Part shown: in pieces, positions 27,066 through 34,818 of the stretch
Layout of the letters: the number at the start of each line of letters is the position of its first letter
How positions within the stretch are numbered: position 1 is the first letter of the stretch
Origin: Anaeromyxobacter oryzae
Lineage (GTDB): Bacteria > Myxococcota > Myxococcia > Myxococcales > Anaeromyxobacteraceae
Assembly: GCF_023169945.1 (NCBI RefSeq)
Contig: NZ_AP025591.1
Span: 1,696,501-1,760,500, forward strand
Direction of reading: 5' to 3'
DNA length: 64,000 nt
The notes under the pieces: generated by a model
What the model was told of the DNA's origin: nothing
Databases searched by the model: none
What the model saw: the letters and a program-made list of their open reading frames with translations, nothing else
Made by a program: the position numbers and the translations under genes

Positions 27066-28943
27066 ATGGCTCACGACGAACCTTCCAGCGCGAAGCTCCG
27101 GCTCTTGCGCGCCGTCGACCCGGATCGCGACCACATCCGCGGCGTGCGGAGCGACGAAGCCGTCGTCGTCGTAGCGTACGAGGACTTCCTCTGTCCCTAT
27201 TGCCGGCGGCTGCGCCCGGTGTTCCGGCGGCTTCGGGGAGCGCTCGGCGATCGGCTCGTCTACGTGTTTCGGCACTTTCCGAACGAGCGCGCGCACCCCG
27301 GGGCCGAGCTCGCAGCCCGAGCGTCGGAGGCGGCCGCCCGACAGGGGCGCTTCTTCGAGATGCAGGACCGGCTCTTCGCCCGGGAGCCTCCGATCGGCGA
27401 GGCGGATCTCGTCGAGGACGCGCGTGCGATCGGACTCGACGTCGAGCGCTTCGCGCGCGACCTCGAGGGCGACGGGGTGCGCGCGCGGGTCGAGCAGGAC
27501 CTCGCCGACGGGCGCAGGAACGGCGTGACGGGGACGCCGACGCTGTTCGTCGACGGGGTCCGCTACGACGGCGCGTGGGACTTTCACTCGATGCTGGAGG
27601 CGCTCGAACGTCCGGTCGCGGCGCGCGTGAACCGCTCGGCGCGCGTGTTCGCGAGCCTGCCGACGTCGGCGGGGCTCGTGCTCCTCGTCACCGCCGTGCT
27701 CGCGCTCGTGTGCGCGAACACCGCCATCGCGCCGCTCTACGACCGGATCATGAGCGCGAACGTCGCGGTGGGTCCGATCGGCAGCCAGCTGTCGCTCACG
27801 GTGCGTGACTGGTTCTCCGAGGGCCTGCTCGCCGTCTTCTTCCTGCTCGTCGGCCTCGAGATCCGGCGCGAGATGACGACGGGCGCCCTCGCGGACTGGC
27901 GCGCCGCCATCCTGCCCATCCTCGCGGCGCTGGGCGGCGTGGTGGCGCCGGCGCTGATCTACCTCGCGTTCAATCGCGGACCTGCCTTCCGCGGGTGGGC
28001 CATCCCCACGGCCACGGACATCGCGTTCACGCTCGGGCTGCTGGCGGTCCTCGGCGATCGGATCCCGGTGGGCCTTCGCGCCTTCGTGGCCGCCCTCGCC
28101 GTCGTCGACGACATCCTCTCGGTCCTCACGCTCGCGATCTTCTATCCGCGCTCCTTCGCGCCGTCGTTCACGTTCGCGGTGCTCGGCGCGTCCCTGATGC
28201 TGATCGCGTTCAATCGCGCGCGCGTCTACGCGGCCTGGCCGTACGTCGTGGTGAGCCTCGTGCTCTGGGCGTCCCTCCACGCGCTCGGCGTCCACGCGGC
28301 GCTCGCGGGCGTGCTCCTCGCGATGTGCCTGCCGACGCGCCCGGCACCGAGGGCGGGCCCGCTGCTCGCACAGGCCGCGACCGCGCTCGCGTCGCTCGAC
28401 GACGCAGAGGCGCAGGCGCGGCGCGAAGGCCGTGACGACGCGCGACTCGAGCAGGAGCCGGTGTGGGAATGGGCGGCTCGCAATCTCTCGGCGGCGAGCG
28501 CACGCCTCGCGTCGCCCGCCGAGCGCATCGAACGCGCCGTGGCGCCCTGGAGCGCGTACGTCATCCTGCCCGCCTTCGCGTTCTCGGCGACCGGCGTGAG
28601 CCTGAGGGCCGATTTCTCGTCGCAAGACGCCGGTCGGATCTTCGCGGGGATCGCGGTCGGGCTCGTCGTCGGAAAGCCGCTCGGAATCCTCCTCGCGTCC
28701 GGCGTCGCGATCGCGAGGCGGCTCGCGATCCCGCCGGAAGGGGTGACGCTCCGCCACTTCGTCGGCGCGGCCTGCCTGTGCGGCATCGGCGACACCGTGG
28801 CGCTGCTCATGGCCGACCGCGCGTTGTCGCCCGCCGATGCACCGGTCGCGAAGCTCGCGGTGCTCGCGGGATCGGGGATCGCAGGAATCCTCGGGACGCT
28901 CGTGCTCCAGCGTCGGACGGTCCCGCGGACGCCGGCGCCGTGA
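27066..28943 (+). CDS. nhaA: DsbA-like thioredoxin fused to NhaA Na+/H+ antiporter
   Basis: A 625-residue fusion. Residues about 10-185 form a DsbA-type thioredoxin domain: CPYC at 43-46 (YEDFLCPYCRRLRP) and the cis-proline loop GTPTLFVDG near 157. Residues about 195-620 form NhaA: VGLEIRREMTTGAL, the ATDIAFTLGLLAVLG motif, VVDDILSVL with the two transport aspartates, and a late LPAFAFSATGVSLRADF helix. NhaA exports Na+ for H+ at alkaline pH. No signal peptide precedes the thioredoxin part, so its location is unclear. This domain order is known in databases but its role is not settled. Confidence 0.9.
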   Translation: MAHDEPSSAKLRLLRAVDPDRDHIRGVRSDEAVVVVAYEDFLCPYCRRLRPVFRRLRGALGDRLVYVFRHFPNERAHPGAELAARASEAAARQGRFFEMQDRLFAREPPIGEADLVEDARAIGLDVERFARDLEGDGVRARVEQDLADGRRNGVTGTPTLFVDGVRYDGAWDFHSMLEALERPVAARVNRSARVFASLPTSAGLVLLVTAVLALVCANTAIAPLYDRIMSANVAVGPIGSQLSLTVRDWFSEGLLAVFFLLVGLEIRREMTTGALADWRAAILPILAALGGVVAPALIYLAFNRGPAFRGWAIPTATDIAFTLGLLAVLGDRIPVGLRAFVAALAVVDDILSVLTLAIFYPRSFAPSFTFAVLGASLMLIAFNRARVYAAWPYVVVSLVLWASLHALGVHAALAGVLLAMCLPTRPAPRAGPLLAQAATALASLDDAEAQARREGRDDARLEQEPVWEWAARNLSAASARLASPAERIERAVAPWSAYVILPAFAFSATGVSLRADFSSQDAGRIFAGIAVGLVVGKPLGILLASGVAIARRLAIPPEGVTLRHFVGAACLCGIGDTVALLMADRALSPADAPVAKLAVLAGSGIAGILGTLVLQRRTVPRTPAP

Positions 28944-29235
28944 GCCGACACGACAGCCGCACCTCGGTAGTCCCGGAGCCGCGCCGTCTGCGCGTTCGGC
29001 GCTCACTCCGACGACCTCGCACCTCGGAGGGGCTTCATCGGAGCGTACGGCCAGGACCCACCGTCGAGTAGGGATTTCCCCTGACCTCGCGCCGGCATGG
29101 CGCGGCCGGGTCACACGGCTTCACCGTGAGCGAATGCTGCGCGCCGACGCCCCCGAGGAGTCGGCGCCGTCTCCACGACGCCGGGCCGATGCTTCCACTC
29201 ACCCACGGACGAGCGGGCGCGAGGCGAGTGGAGCC
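28944..29235. other. Intergenic, no gene recognised
   Basis: 292 bp between the antiporter and the lipoprotein gene. Frames that cross it are Arg/Ser/Thr-rich shadows. No hairpin of note was seen. Confidence 0.4.
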
Positions 29236-29730
29236 ATGCGGGGCACGCTCAGGATGATGGCGGCTGCGATCGCGCTCATGCTCCCCATGGCGTGCGCGAA
29301 GACCGACGATTACTTCGTCCCCGACGAATGGGAGACTCCTGGGCTGCCGCCAGCGTGGACCTCCGATTTCGAGGTCGCGCTCCAGACGGCCGTCGAGATG
29401 GCGCCCGGGCCGGTCCCCGACGCATGGGTCGAGGGCGGCACCGTGCACTTCTCCGACGTCCTCTACGACCCGGCACTCGCGGGTGAGTGGACGGGCGGGA
29501 GCTGCCTGCCGATGACGCCGGAGTTTCTCGTGGCGCTCACGTACCCGAGCCCGCCGCAGCCCGGTGCTCCCCGCTACCCGTTCCAGCACATCGAGCAGAC
29601 GGCCCTGGCACACGAGCTCGGGCACTACCTCTGGACACGCCTCGGGCTGCGCAACGCCGACCACCCACCGGAATTCCAGGCGTGGTGGGCGCAGGTGGAC
29701 GCGGAGACTGCCCGTAGACTGGGTAGATAG
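29236..29730 (+). CDS. Lipoprotein with HELGH zinc-peptidase-like motif
   Basis: A 164-residue protein with a signal ending in LPMAC (lipid Cys 20). Near residue 126 is AHELGHYLWTRLG, containing HExxH, with further acidic residues downstream (NADHPPEFQAWW). This suggests a small membrane-anchored zinc metallopeptidase or a diverged relative; the third metal ligand is not obvious. It lies alone, between intergenic stretches. I chose the ATG at 29236 because it directly precedes the lipoprotein signal; upstream frame is non-coding. Confidence 0.6.
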   Translation: MRGTLRMMAAAIALMLPMACAKTDDYFVPDEWETPGLPPAWTSDFEVALQTAVEMAPGPVPDAWVEGGTVHFSDVLYDPALAGEWTGGSCLPMTPEFLVALTYPSPPQPGAPRYPFQHIEQTALAHELGHYLWTRLGLRNADHPPEFQAWWAQVDAETARRLGR

Positions 29731-29924
29731 TCGGCCCGTAGACCTCCACCGGATCATCGGCAGGCGCGGTGCCGCGCGACCCGCGTGATCACGACGGTTT
29801 TCACCGAGCCTGGCGGGCGCGCTGCCCAGGCGCTCCCCGCGGGCCCGGCCCCGCTCCGAAGAAAAGCGCTGCCTCACGTGAAGGTCTTGCTCCGCCGCGG
29901 CACCAACGTGGCAGAGAGGTGGTC

Positions 29925-30593
29925 ATGGCGGGTTGCGAGTCCTTCGAGATCGCCATCGAGATGGCGCGTCACGGCGCGCTCGGGGAGCCGGAGCGCACGG
30001 CCCTCGGGCGCCACCTCTCCGGCTGCGCATCCTGCCGGGCATTCGAGGAGTCGTCCCGGCGAGCGGAGGGAGTCATGTCGGAGCTCACCGGCGAGGCGTT
30101 GCGACAGGTGGACTGGGACCGGGTGGAGCGCGGGATCCGCCGGCGGATGGCGGAGAACGTGGTGCGGATGGCCGTGGGCGCGGTGGTCTGCGTCGCGGTG
30201 ATGGGGGTGCTCGTCCTGCTCGACCCCGAGGGGCAGCGGCTCGCGAGCGCCTCCGCGGTCGCGCCGGCGATCGCGGGGATCTTCCTGGCGGTGATGGGGC
30301 TCGTCGGCTGGAACGCGTGGCGCACCGCCCGTCTCCCGACGCGTGGCGAGGTGCTGGCCTACCAGCGCCGGATCACCGCGCGGAGCCTGGCCATCCTCTC
30401 CCGCACGCGCTGGCTCGTGCTGGCGGTCGCCGCGCTCGAGGCGGTGCGCGCCTTGGAGGGGCCGGACCTGCCGCACACGGTGATCCGGCTCTACGTCGCC
30501 GTGATCCTCGCCGCGATCTTCGGGTACGCGACCTGGTTCCGCCTGCCGCGGCTCCGCCGGGAGCTGGCGGACCTCGGCCCGGCGGAGCGGTAG
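29925..30593 (+). CDS. Anti-sigma factor with zinc-finger (ZAS) domain and four membrane segments
   Basis: A 222-residue protein beginning at ATG 29925 with a strong GAGAGG ribosome site. Residues 4-60 form a zf-HC2/ZAS domain with HLSGCASC (H30, C34, C37), the site where zinc-binding anti-sigma factors grip their sigma partner. About four hydrophobic helices follow (near 79-100, 110-128, 155-172, 186-204), so it is inner-membrane bound. The gene immediately downstream encodes an ECF-type sigma factor, 5 bp away, its probable partner. Anti-sigma first, sigma second is the less common gene order. Confidence 0.85.
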   Translation: MAGCESFEIAIEMARHGALGEPERTALGRHLSGCASCRAFEESSRRAEGVMSELTGEALRQVDWDRVERGIRRRMAENVVRMAVGAVVCVAVMGVLVLLDPEGQRLASASAVAPAIAGIFLAVMGLVGWNAWRTARLPTRGEVLAYQRRITARSLAILSRTRWLVLAVAALEAVRALEGPDLPHTVIRLYVAVILAAIFGYATWFRLPRLRRELADLGPAER

Positions 30594-30598
30594 GCGCG

Positions 30599-31153
30599 AT
30601 GGCCTCGAGGCTCCCCGCGCTGGACGCAGCGGCCGAGGCCGCCCTGCTGGCCGAGGTGCGTCGGCCGGCGGGGCGGGACGCCGCCTTCCGCGCGCTCTTC
30701 GAGGCCTACCGTGCGCCGGTGCTGGCGCTCTGCCTCCATCTCACCGGCTCCCGCACCGACGCCGAGGACGCCATGCAGGAGGTCTTCCTCGCGGTGCACT
30801 CGGCCCTGCCGCGCTTCCGCGGCGAGGCTCGCCTCACCACCTGGATCTACCGGATCGCGCTCCGGACGGCGCTCCGGACGCGGGCGCGCCGACGCCCGTC
30901 CGAGCCGCTCGATCCGGAGACGCCGGGCGGCGGCGGCGAGGAGGCGATGCGGGCGCGACTGGAGGCCCGGCACCTCGCGGCCGCCCTGGCGCGCCTCCCC
31001 GCGGAGCAGCGCGCCGTGCTCTCCCTCTTCGCGCTCGACGGCCTCGGCCACCGCGAGATCGCCGACATCCTGGGCGTGCCGGAGGGGACGGTCTGGTCTC
31101 GCCTCCACGGCGCGCGGAAGCGGCTAGCGGCGGAGCTGGGGCGCGAGCGCTGA
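30599..31153 (+). CDS. ECF-type RNA polymerase sigma factor
   Basis: A 184-residue sigma-70 family protein. Region 2 (FRALFEAYRAPVLALCLHLT, DAEDAMQEVFLAVHSALPRF, RLTTWIYRIALRTAL) and region 4 (LPAEQRAVLSLFALDGLGHR, EIADILGVPEGTVWSRLHGA) are complete and typical of ECF factors, which redirect transcription to extracytoplasmic or stress genes. ATG 30599 lies 5 bp after the anti-sigma stop codon, so the two are one operon. No specific regulon can be inferred from the sequence. Confidence 0.92.
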   Translation: MASRLPALDAAAEAALLAEVRRPAGRDAAFRALFEAYRAPVLALCLHLTGSRTDAEDAMQEVFLAVHSALPRFRGEARLTTWIYRIALRTALRTRARRRPSEPLDPETPGGGGEEAMRARLEARHLAAALARLPAEQRAVLSLFALDGLGHREIADILGVPEGTVWSRLHGARKRLAAELGRER

Positions 31154-31179
31154 GGAGCGCGCGCTAACCCTGGTCACGT

Positions 31180-31346
31180 ACAAAGGCCGGAGCCGCCCTG
31201 TAAGCCGGCGTCGCCCAGCGTGGCCACGCCTGACCACTCGGCGTGGTCACGCAGCGTCATCCCGGGCGCCTGGCGCGCGGCGTGACCTCGCCCGCCCCCG
31301 CCAGGAGGGCGGCTCCGGCCGCCGCCTGGGCAGGGTTTGGGCAGGC
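31180..31346. repeat. Dispersed repeat copy A, with rnpB 3'-end-like core
   Basis: A 167-bp unit repeated at 34469-34635 in the same orientation, mostly identical by eye. Its first ~28 bp (31180-31207) match the 3' terminal end of the RNase P RNA gene at 37134-37163, differing by a T/C change and a shorter A run. Inside lie a palindrome GCGTGGCCACGC and the inverted repeat TGACCAC...GTGGTCA (31231-31249). This looks like an attachment site with adjoining arm-type sites. Confidence 0.75.
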
Positions 31347-31373
31347 TCTCACCTCTGGTGTTAGGCTCCCGGA

Positions 31374-31637
31374 GTGAACAAGATGGTCCTCGGGTTCCTG
31401 GTCGTCTCGGGTCTCCTCAGCATCCTGTGCTGGCGAGCCCTCTGGCGCGGCAACGACCACATCGTGATCAAGGTGGTCTGGGCCCTCCTGGCGGCGGTTC
31501 CTGGTCTGGGCGCGCTCCTCTTTGCCGTCCTACACGATCCTCCGCCGGTTCAGCCGGAGATCGACCGCGCTGCGGGCGGCGACTGGGACATCGTCCCGAA
31601 CGCGTCAGCCAGGCACCACACTGGGCACGACGCGTAG
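31374..31637 (+). CDS. Small membrane protein, PLD-nuclease-N-terminal-like
   Basis: An 87-residue protein with two hydrophobic helices (GFLVVSGLLSILCWRAL and VIKVVWALLAAVPGLGALL) and a short polar tail with DPPPVQPEID and GDWDIVPNAS. The helix hairpin with a conserved aromatic/proline junction resembles PLDc_N-type membrane anchors. It begins at GTG 31374 just after repeat copy A and lies inside the repeat-flanked decayed region. No nuclease domain follows, so it is either an orphan anchor domain or a short independent protein. Confidence 0.5.
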   Translation: MNKMVLGFLVVSGLLSILCWRALWRGNDHIVIKVVWALLAAVPGLGALLFAVLHDPPPVQPEIDRAAGGDWDIVPNASARHHTGHDA

Positions 31638-31722
31638 GTCCTATCGCCGTCCGATGCTCGGGAAGATGTGGGGCCGGCGCTCCACGCTTCCCATCGGGAT
31701 CGGCGCGGCCGGAGAAAGGGGC

Positions 31723-31908
31723 ATGCCGACCTCCCGCAGAGGCGCAACGCGCCGCCTCCCGCCGAAAATGGCGCCCGCAGCACGGGTCCGCGCACGCCCG
31801 AGGGGCGCGTGCGGTCGTCGGCGAGCCGGACCACGCACGGCCTGAACAGCGTGCGGCTGTTGCTCGCGAACGAGGACGTCGAGGAGTACCGGCAGCACCT
31901 CGACGACC
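31723..31908 (+). pseudogene. Frameshifted, truncated copy of a TGPRTPEG-type conserved gene
   Basis: Aligns with the intact N-terminal segment at 35678-35860. The frame ENGARSTGPRTPEG, RVRSSASRTTHGLNSVRLLL, ANEDVEEYRQHLDD is open, but an extra base near 31770 (GAAAATGG against GAAACGG) separates it from the ATG-initiated start. In both copies the homology stops near the same codon (EEYRQHL / REYRERL), well short of the roughly 200-residue length I expect for this family. Called a pseudogene from the frameshift and truncation. Confidence 0.55.
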
Positions 31909-31932
31909 GCACGCGGGGTACAGTGCCTCTCC

Positions 31933-32304
31933 GTGAAGCTCGACTTCATCGAGACCGGGGCGCCGGCTTGCCCCCTCCTTCGCCTCGCATACGCGGACCC
32001 GGCGACGGTGACGCAGTTGATCCAAGTCCTGCGGCGGGTGGGGCCCACCCCCGTTGCCCTCGACGGCGCCGCAGGTGTCGAGCCTGTCAGCGGGGTCCGG
32101 TTGCACGTTTCCGAGGGCAAGGCGGACCTCGGCGTGCGTAGAGTCGAGAACGAGAGCTTCTCCTGGGTGATGGATCACGAGGGCTGGCTCCAGGTCATCG
32201 ATCTCCTGGCGCCCTTCGCCGAGCCGAAGACGAGCGGGAACGGGTTCCAGTACCTGAGCCAAGGCGGCGTCGCGGTCATCATCTCGACCGACGGCCACTG
32301 GTAG
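31933..32304 (+). CDS. Orphan soluble protein, function unknown
   Basis: A 123-residue protein from GTG 31933 (preceded by a CTCTCC stretch without a good ribosome site). It has no signal peptide; it contains the segments LIQVLRRVGPTPVALDGAAG and SWVMDHEGWLQVIDLLAPFA, hydrophobic alternation suggesting a mixed alpha/beta fold. I do not recognise the family. It lies within the decayed rnpB-linked region, next to a gene fragment, so it may be cargo of a former element. Expression is unproven. Confidence 0.5.
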   Translation: MKLDFIETGAPACPLLRLAYADPATVTQLIQVLRRVGPTPVALDGAAGVEPVSGVRLHVSEGKADLGVRRVENESFSWVMDHEGWLQVIDLLAPFAEPKTSGNGFQYLSQGGVAVIISTDGHW

Positions 32305-32313
32305 GCGAGCGCG

Positions 32314-32511
32314 ATGAAGGACTTCTCGGTCAGCGAACTCGCGCGGTGGACGAGCCTCTTGCTCGGGATCGGCCTGGCGCTCGTCTATCTCAAGACGTCA
32401 ACGGCGATGAAGTCCGCGACGTGCGGCACGGTGGCGACCACGACGCCCAGCGCGAGCGAGATCCAGACCCAGCGGTCGTCACGCAAGCTCGGCCCCATAG
32501 CGTCCGGCTAG
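32314..32511 (+). CDS. Short hypothetical membrane-anchored peptide, doubtful
   Basis: A 65-residue frame with one helix (LARWTSLLLGIGLALVYL) followed by a Ser/Thr-rich tail lacking structure. Starts at ATG 32314, 9 bp after the previous gene, with a weak GGCGAGCG ribosome site. The tail looks like a frameshift or fusion remnant, since the sequence after residue 30 is low-complexity. Confidence 0.3.
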   Translation: MKDFSVSELARWTSLLLGIGLALVYLKTSTAMKSATCGTVATTTPSASEIQTQRSSRKLGPIASG

Positions 32512-32524
32512 AGCGTCGAGCCCA

Positions 32525-32642
32525 GGCACAGGAGACGCCGGGCGCGCACCTGCGGCCCGTTCTCGTGCGACTCGGGCTGGAACGGCTCGCCGCTGACCCG
32601 CGTGCTTGGTACTGCGTGACGCGCCACACCTTCGCTTCATAG
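32525..32642 (+). pseudogene. Tyrosine-recombinase fragment 1
   Basis: The frame HLRPVLVRLGLERLAADPRA and WYCVTRHTFAS ending at TAG 32640 matches the catalytic-domain middle of phage-type integrases, where a leucine-rich helix precedes the [ST]RHTFAS box that holds a catalytic Arg. Both the N-terminal DNA-binding part and the following LGH...Y half are absent, so it is a fragment. Confidence 0.6.
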
Positions 32643-32781
32643 TAAGTGATGAGCGCGGTCCAACATCTACCCCGCCGCCGCTGCGATGCTTAGGTCGCAG
32701 GCCTCGCGCTCAACGCGGGGCTTTTCGTTCCCCTGTTCGCCGCAGGTCACTGCGTGGGGCTCGGCATGTCTACTTCGTGCT
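32643..32781. other. Gap with a weak hairpin terminator candidate
   Basis: No gene. At about 32701-32728, CCTCGCG and CGCGGGG flank a CTCAA loop and are followed by CTTTTCGTT, a possible plus-strand intrinsic terminator. It lies downstream of a broken integrase. Confidence 0.35.
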
Positions 32782-33162
32782 TCAACGACGCGTTCCGGTG
32801 AGGGGACCGTAGGCGAACGACTCGCTACCGTTGTGCGCGAGCAAGTCCAATTCGATCCGGTCGAACCGGTACGAGCCGGTGATGAGGACGCGCACGCCCG
32901 ACGAATCCGTCTCCTCGAACTGAAGATAGTTGTCGTCGCGGAATCCCTTCACCGGGATGTCCATGTAACCACACGTGAGTGTCCCGGAAAGCCCGTTCGC
33001 CTGCCCGGTGATTTCGAGCGTCCCTGAACACGCGTACGCGGGGCCGTCGACCGGAGCGAAGTCGACCTGCCACGTCCCGGCGGATTCGTCGTCTGGTGTG
33101 TTGCTGCATCCAGCGAGCGACGCGCCGGCGCAGAGCGATGCGAGCAGAACGATATGCTTCAT
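32782..33162 (-). CDS. Small lipoprotein, function unknown
   Basis: A 126-residue protein starting at ATG 33162 with a GAGGAAGAGG ribosome site. Lipobox ...GASLAGC (Cys 19). The mature part is beta-rich and polar (TWQVDFAPVDG, SGTLEITGQANGLSGTLTCG, GFRDDNYLQFEET, RFDRIELDLLAHNGS), the pattern of a small beta-barrel or lipocalin-like lipoprotein with one disulfide (ACSG to TCGYM). Its composition is less GC-rich than core genes, and it lies inside the repeat-flanked region, so it may be horizontally acquired. Confidence 0.65.
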   Translation of the reverse strand: MKHIVLLASLCAGASLAGCSNTPDDESAGTWQVDFAPVDGPAYACSGTLEITGQANGLSGTLTCGYMDIPVKGFRDDNYLQFEETDSSGVRVLITGSYRFDRIELDLLAHNGSESFAYGPLTGTRR

Positions 33163-33565
33163 GGCCCCCTCTTCCTCAGGCTGGAGGCCTGGACTGTACA
33201 CGTTCTGCGTCTAGGGGAATCGCTGCGGTGGATTAACGATGAGTGCGTCCGGACCCTCCCGTAAGGCAGACCAACGCACAGAAGAGAGCCGCGGAAGAGC
33301 AAATACGGTGCGGCGCCCAGCCTCGCTGGAGTGGACCGGGAACGTGGCGTCGAGCTCGACTCGCCGGCGGAGATGGGCAGCCGGTTAACTTGGCGTCCTG
33401 TGCTCGGGGGCCTTCCCGTACAGCGGAAGGCTACGTCGACTGCGCCGCCGGAGCGAGTTCCCCCAGTGCGACCGCTCACCGGGGAAAGCCGCGGGCGGGG
33501 TCGCTAGCTCCGGGGCTTGATCGTGCCCGCCGTCTCTCGCGGGCCCGCGATCCTCGGCAGCCGCC
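33163..33565. other. Gene-poor gap, nothing recognised
   Basis: About 400 bp with no supported gene; competing frames in both directions are basic and Ser/Arg-rich. A short hairpin CCTTCC...GGAAGG lies near 33412-33431 but has no U-tract. Confidence 0.4.
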
Positions 33566-34345
33566 TCACGGGCTCGGCGGCAGCGGCCGCAACTTGCGTG
33601 CGCTCGTCTGGCCTCGCGCGGTGCGGGCACGGTCGTGCGCGGCGCGCGCCTCGTCGCGCCGCCCATTCCGCTCGTAGAACCGGGCCAGCTCTTCCCAGCC
33701 CTGCGCACGCTCAGGCCGCGCCGCCGCGAGCGCGCAGTACTCCGCGTCCGCCTCGCGGATCCGGCCGGCGGTCTCGTACAGGGCAGCGAGGCGGCCGCGC
33801 GCGAACGTGTCCTTCGGGCGCGCGTCGCGTACGCGCTCGAGCTCACGGATCGCCTCGTCCGCCCAGCCGAGCCGCTCGAGCGCCAGCGCGCGGCGGAGTC
33901 GCACGTCGGGATCGTCCGCCAGCTCCAGCGCCTTCGCGTAGGCCGCCGCGGCGCCCGCGTCGTCGCCGCGGAATTCGGCGAGCCACGCTGACAGGACCTG
34001 ACCACGCGCGCCCGGCGCGCGGACGCCCGCGAGGAGTGCCGCAGCACGGTCGACATCGCTCCCGTTCGAAAGGAGGATGTCCGCGAACTCCAGCCGCGCG
34101 TCGTCGTACGCCGGCGCCGTCGCGAGGGCGGACTCGAGTTGCGCCCCCGCGCCCGCGACGTCGCCCTCGGCCCGCAGCCTGCGGGCCCGCGCGACCCGCT
34201 CGCTGGGCGGCGGCGGCGGCCAGGCGGAATCCATCGTGGGCGGTGCGGGCGCAGCGGGCGTCGCGGCGAGCGCGCCGGCCGTCGCGCAGGCGGCGAGGCA
34301 CGCCGCGAGCACCGTCCGTGCGAGGGCGAGCACACCGCGTCTCAT
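33566..34345 (-). CDS. TPR-repeat lipoprotein
   Basis: A 259-residue protein from ATG 34345 (an alternative ATG at 34354 adds three residues). The signal ARTVLAACLAAC provides a lipobox-like Cys at about 17. The mature part has tandem TPR-type helix pairs: RARRLRAEGDVAGAGAQLES, PAYDDARLEFADILLSNGSD, WLAEFRGDDAGAAAAYAKAL, DVRLRRALALERLGWADEAI, TFARGRLAALYETAGRIREA and GWEELARFYERNGRRDEARA, about five to six units. Such proteins serve as scaffolds for periplasmic complexes. It lies immediately upstream of repeat copy B. Confidence 0.78.
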   Translation of the reverse strand: MRRGVLALARTVLAACLAACATAGALAATPAAPAPPTMDSAWPPPPPSERVARARRLRAEGDVAGAGAQLESALATAPAYDDARLEFADILLSNGSDVDRAAALLAGVRAPGARGQVLSAWLAEFRGDDAGAAAAYAKALELADDPDVRLRRALALERLGWADEAIRELERVRDARPKDTFARGRLAALYETAGRIREADAEYCALAAARPERAQGWEELARFYERNGRRDEARAAHDRARTARGQTSARKLRPLPPSP

Positions 34346-34442
34346 CAAGCGCATGATAGGCGACGCCGCACGCCGTGGTTTTCGCGGCCCCGAGCGGGTC
34401 GGGATCGCGAGCGCCCATGCGACGCTCGAGCTCGCGCACTCG

Positions 34443-34469
34443 CTGCGAAGCGAACGTGTGGCGGGTGAA
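34443..34469 (-). pseudogene. Scrap of tyrosine recombinase next to repeat copy B
   Basis: On the minus strand, codons FTRHTFASQ (nine residues) directly abut the rnpB-like core of repeat copy B. The same eight-residue box TRHTFASQ occurs in the integrase relic at 36813 and, without the Gln, at 32525. Too short to be functional; reported as a recombination scar. Confidence 0.35.
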
Positions 34470-34635
34470 CAAAGGCCGGAGCCGCCCTGTGAGCCGGGGT
34501 CGCCCAGCGTGGCCACGCCTGACCGCACGGCGTGGTCACGCGCTGTCATCCCGGGCGCCTGGCGCGCGGCGTGACCTCGCGGGGGATCGCCGGGTGGGCG
34601 GCTCCGATCGGCGGCTGGGCAGGGTTTGGGCAGGC
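34469..34635. repeat. Dispersed repeat copy B, with rnpB 3'-end-like core
   Basis: Second copy of the 167-bp unit at 31180-31346. Again its left end (34469-34497) resembles the 3' terminus of rnpB, followed by the GCGTGGCCACGC palindrome and an imperfect TGACC...GTGGTCA inverted repeat, and it ends with the shared GGGCAGGGTTTGGGCAGGC tract. Equal length and order of parts argue for a defined unit, not a chance match. Confidence 0.75.
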
Positions 34636-34644
34636 GCTCCTGCC

Positions 34645-34818
34645 CTACTTCGCTGGAGCGGCCAGGGCATCGGCGAGGCACGCCTGGATCGTCTTCTTGG
34701 CGTCCGCGTCCACCTGGGAGTTGCGCTGCCCCTCGGGTAGGTCCGCCTCGATCTTCCTGACCTTGGCCCCCTCGTCTCCGGAGGATGGTTTCGTTCGTTT
34801 CGGCGCCGATGATGGCAC
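34645..34818 (-). CDS. Short lysine-rich frame, possible remnant
   Basis: A 57-codon frame from GTG 34818 reading KPSSGDEGAKVRKIEADLPE, GQRNSQVDADAKKTIQACLA and ending LAAPAK at TAG 34645. The helical, charged pattern looks like real coding sequence but there is no clear ribosome site and no recognised family. It may be the surviving 3' end of a larger gene, cut by the divergent HEAT-repeat gene. Confidence 0.35.
   Translation of the reverse strand: MPSSAPKRTKPSSGDEGAKVRKIEADLPEGQRNSQVDADAKKTIQACLADALAAPAK

Noticed and set aside
33163..33565. tRNA or other structured RNA in the gap
   Set aside because: No cloverleaf with conserved T-loop (GTTCGAAT-like) and acceptor pairing could be built; only one short hairpin was found.
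31180..34635. Repeats A and B as truncated copies of the whole RNase P RNA gene
   Set aside because: Only the last ~28 bp of rnpB match; the remaining ~140 bp of each repeat is unrelated to rnpB, so these are attachment-like sites and not RNA-gene pseudogenes.
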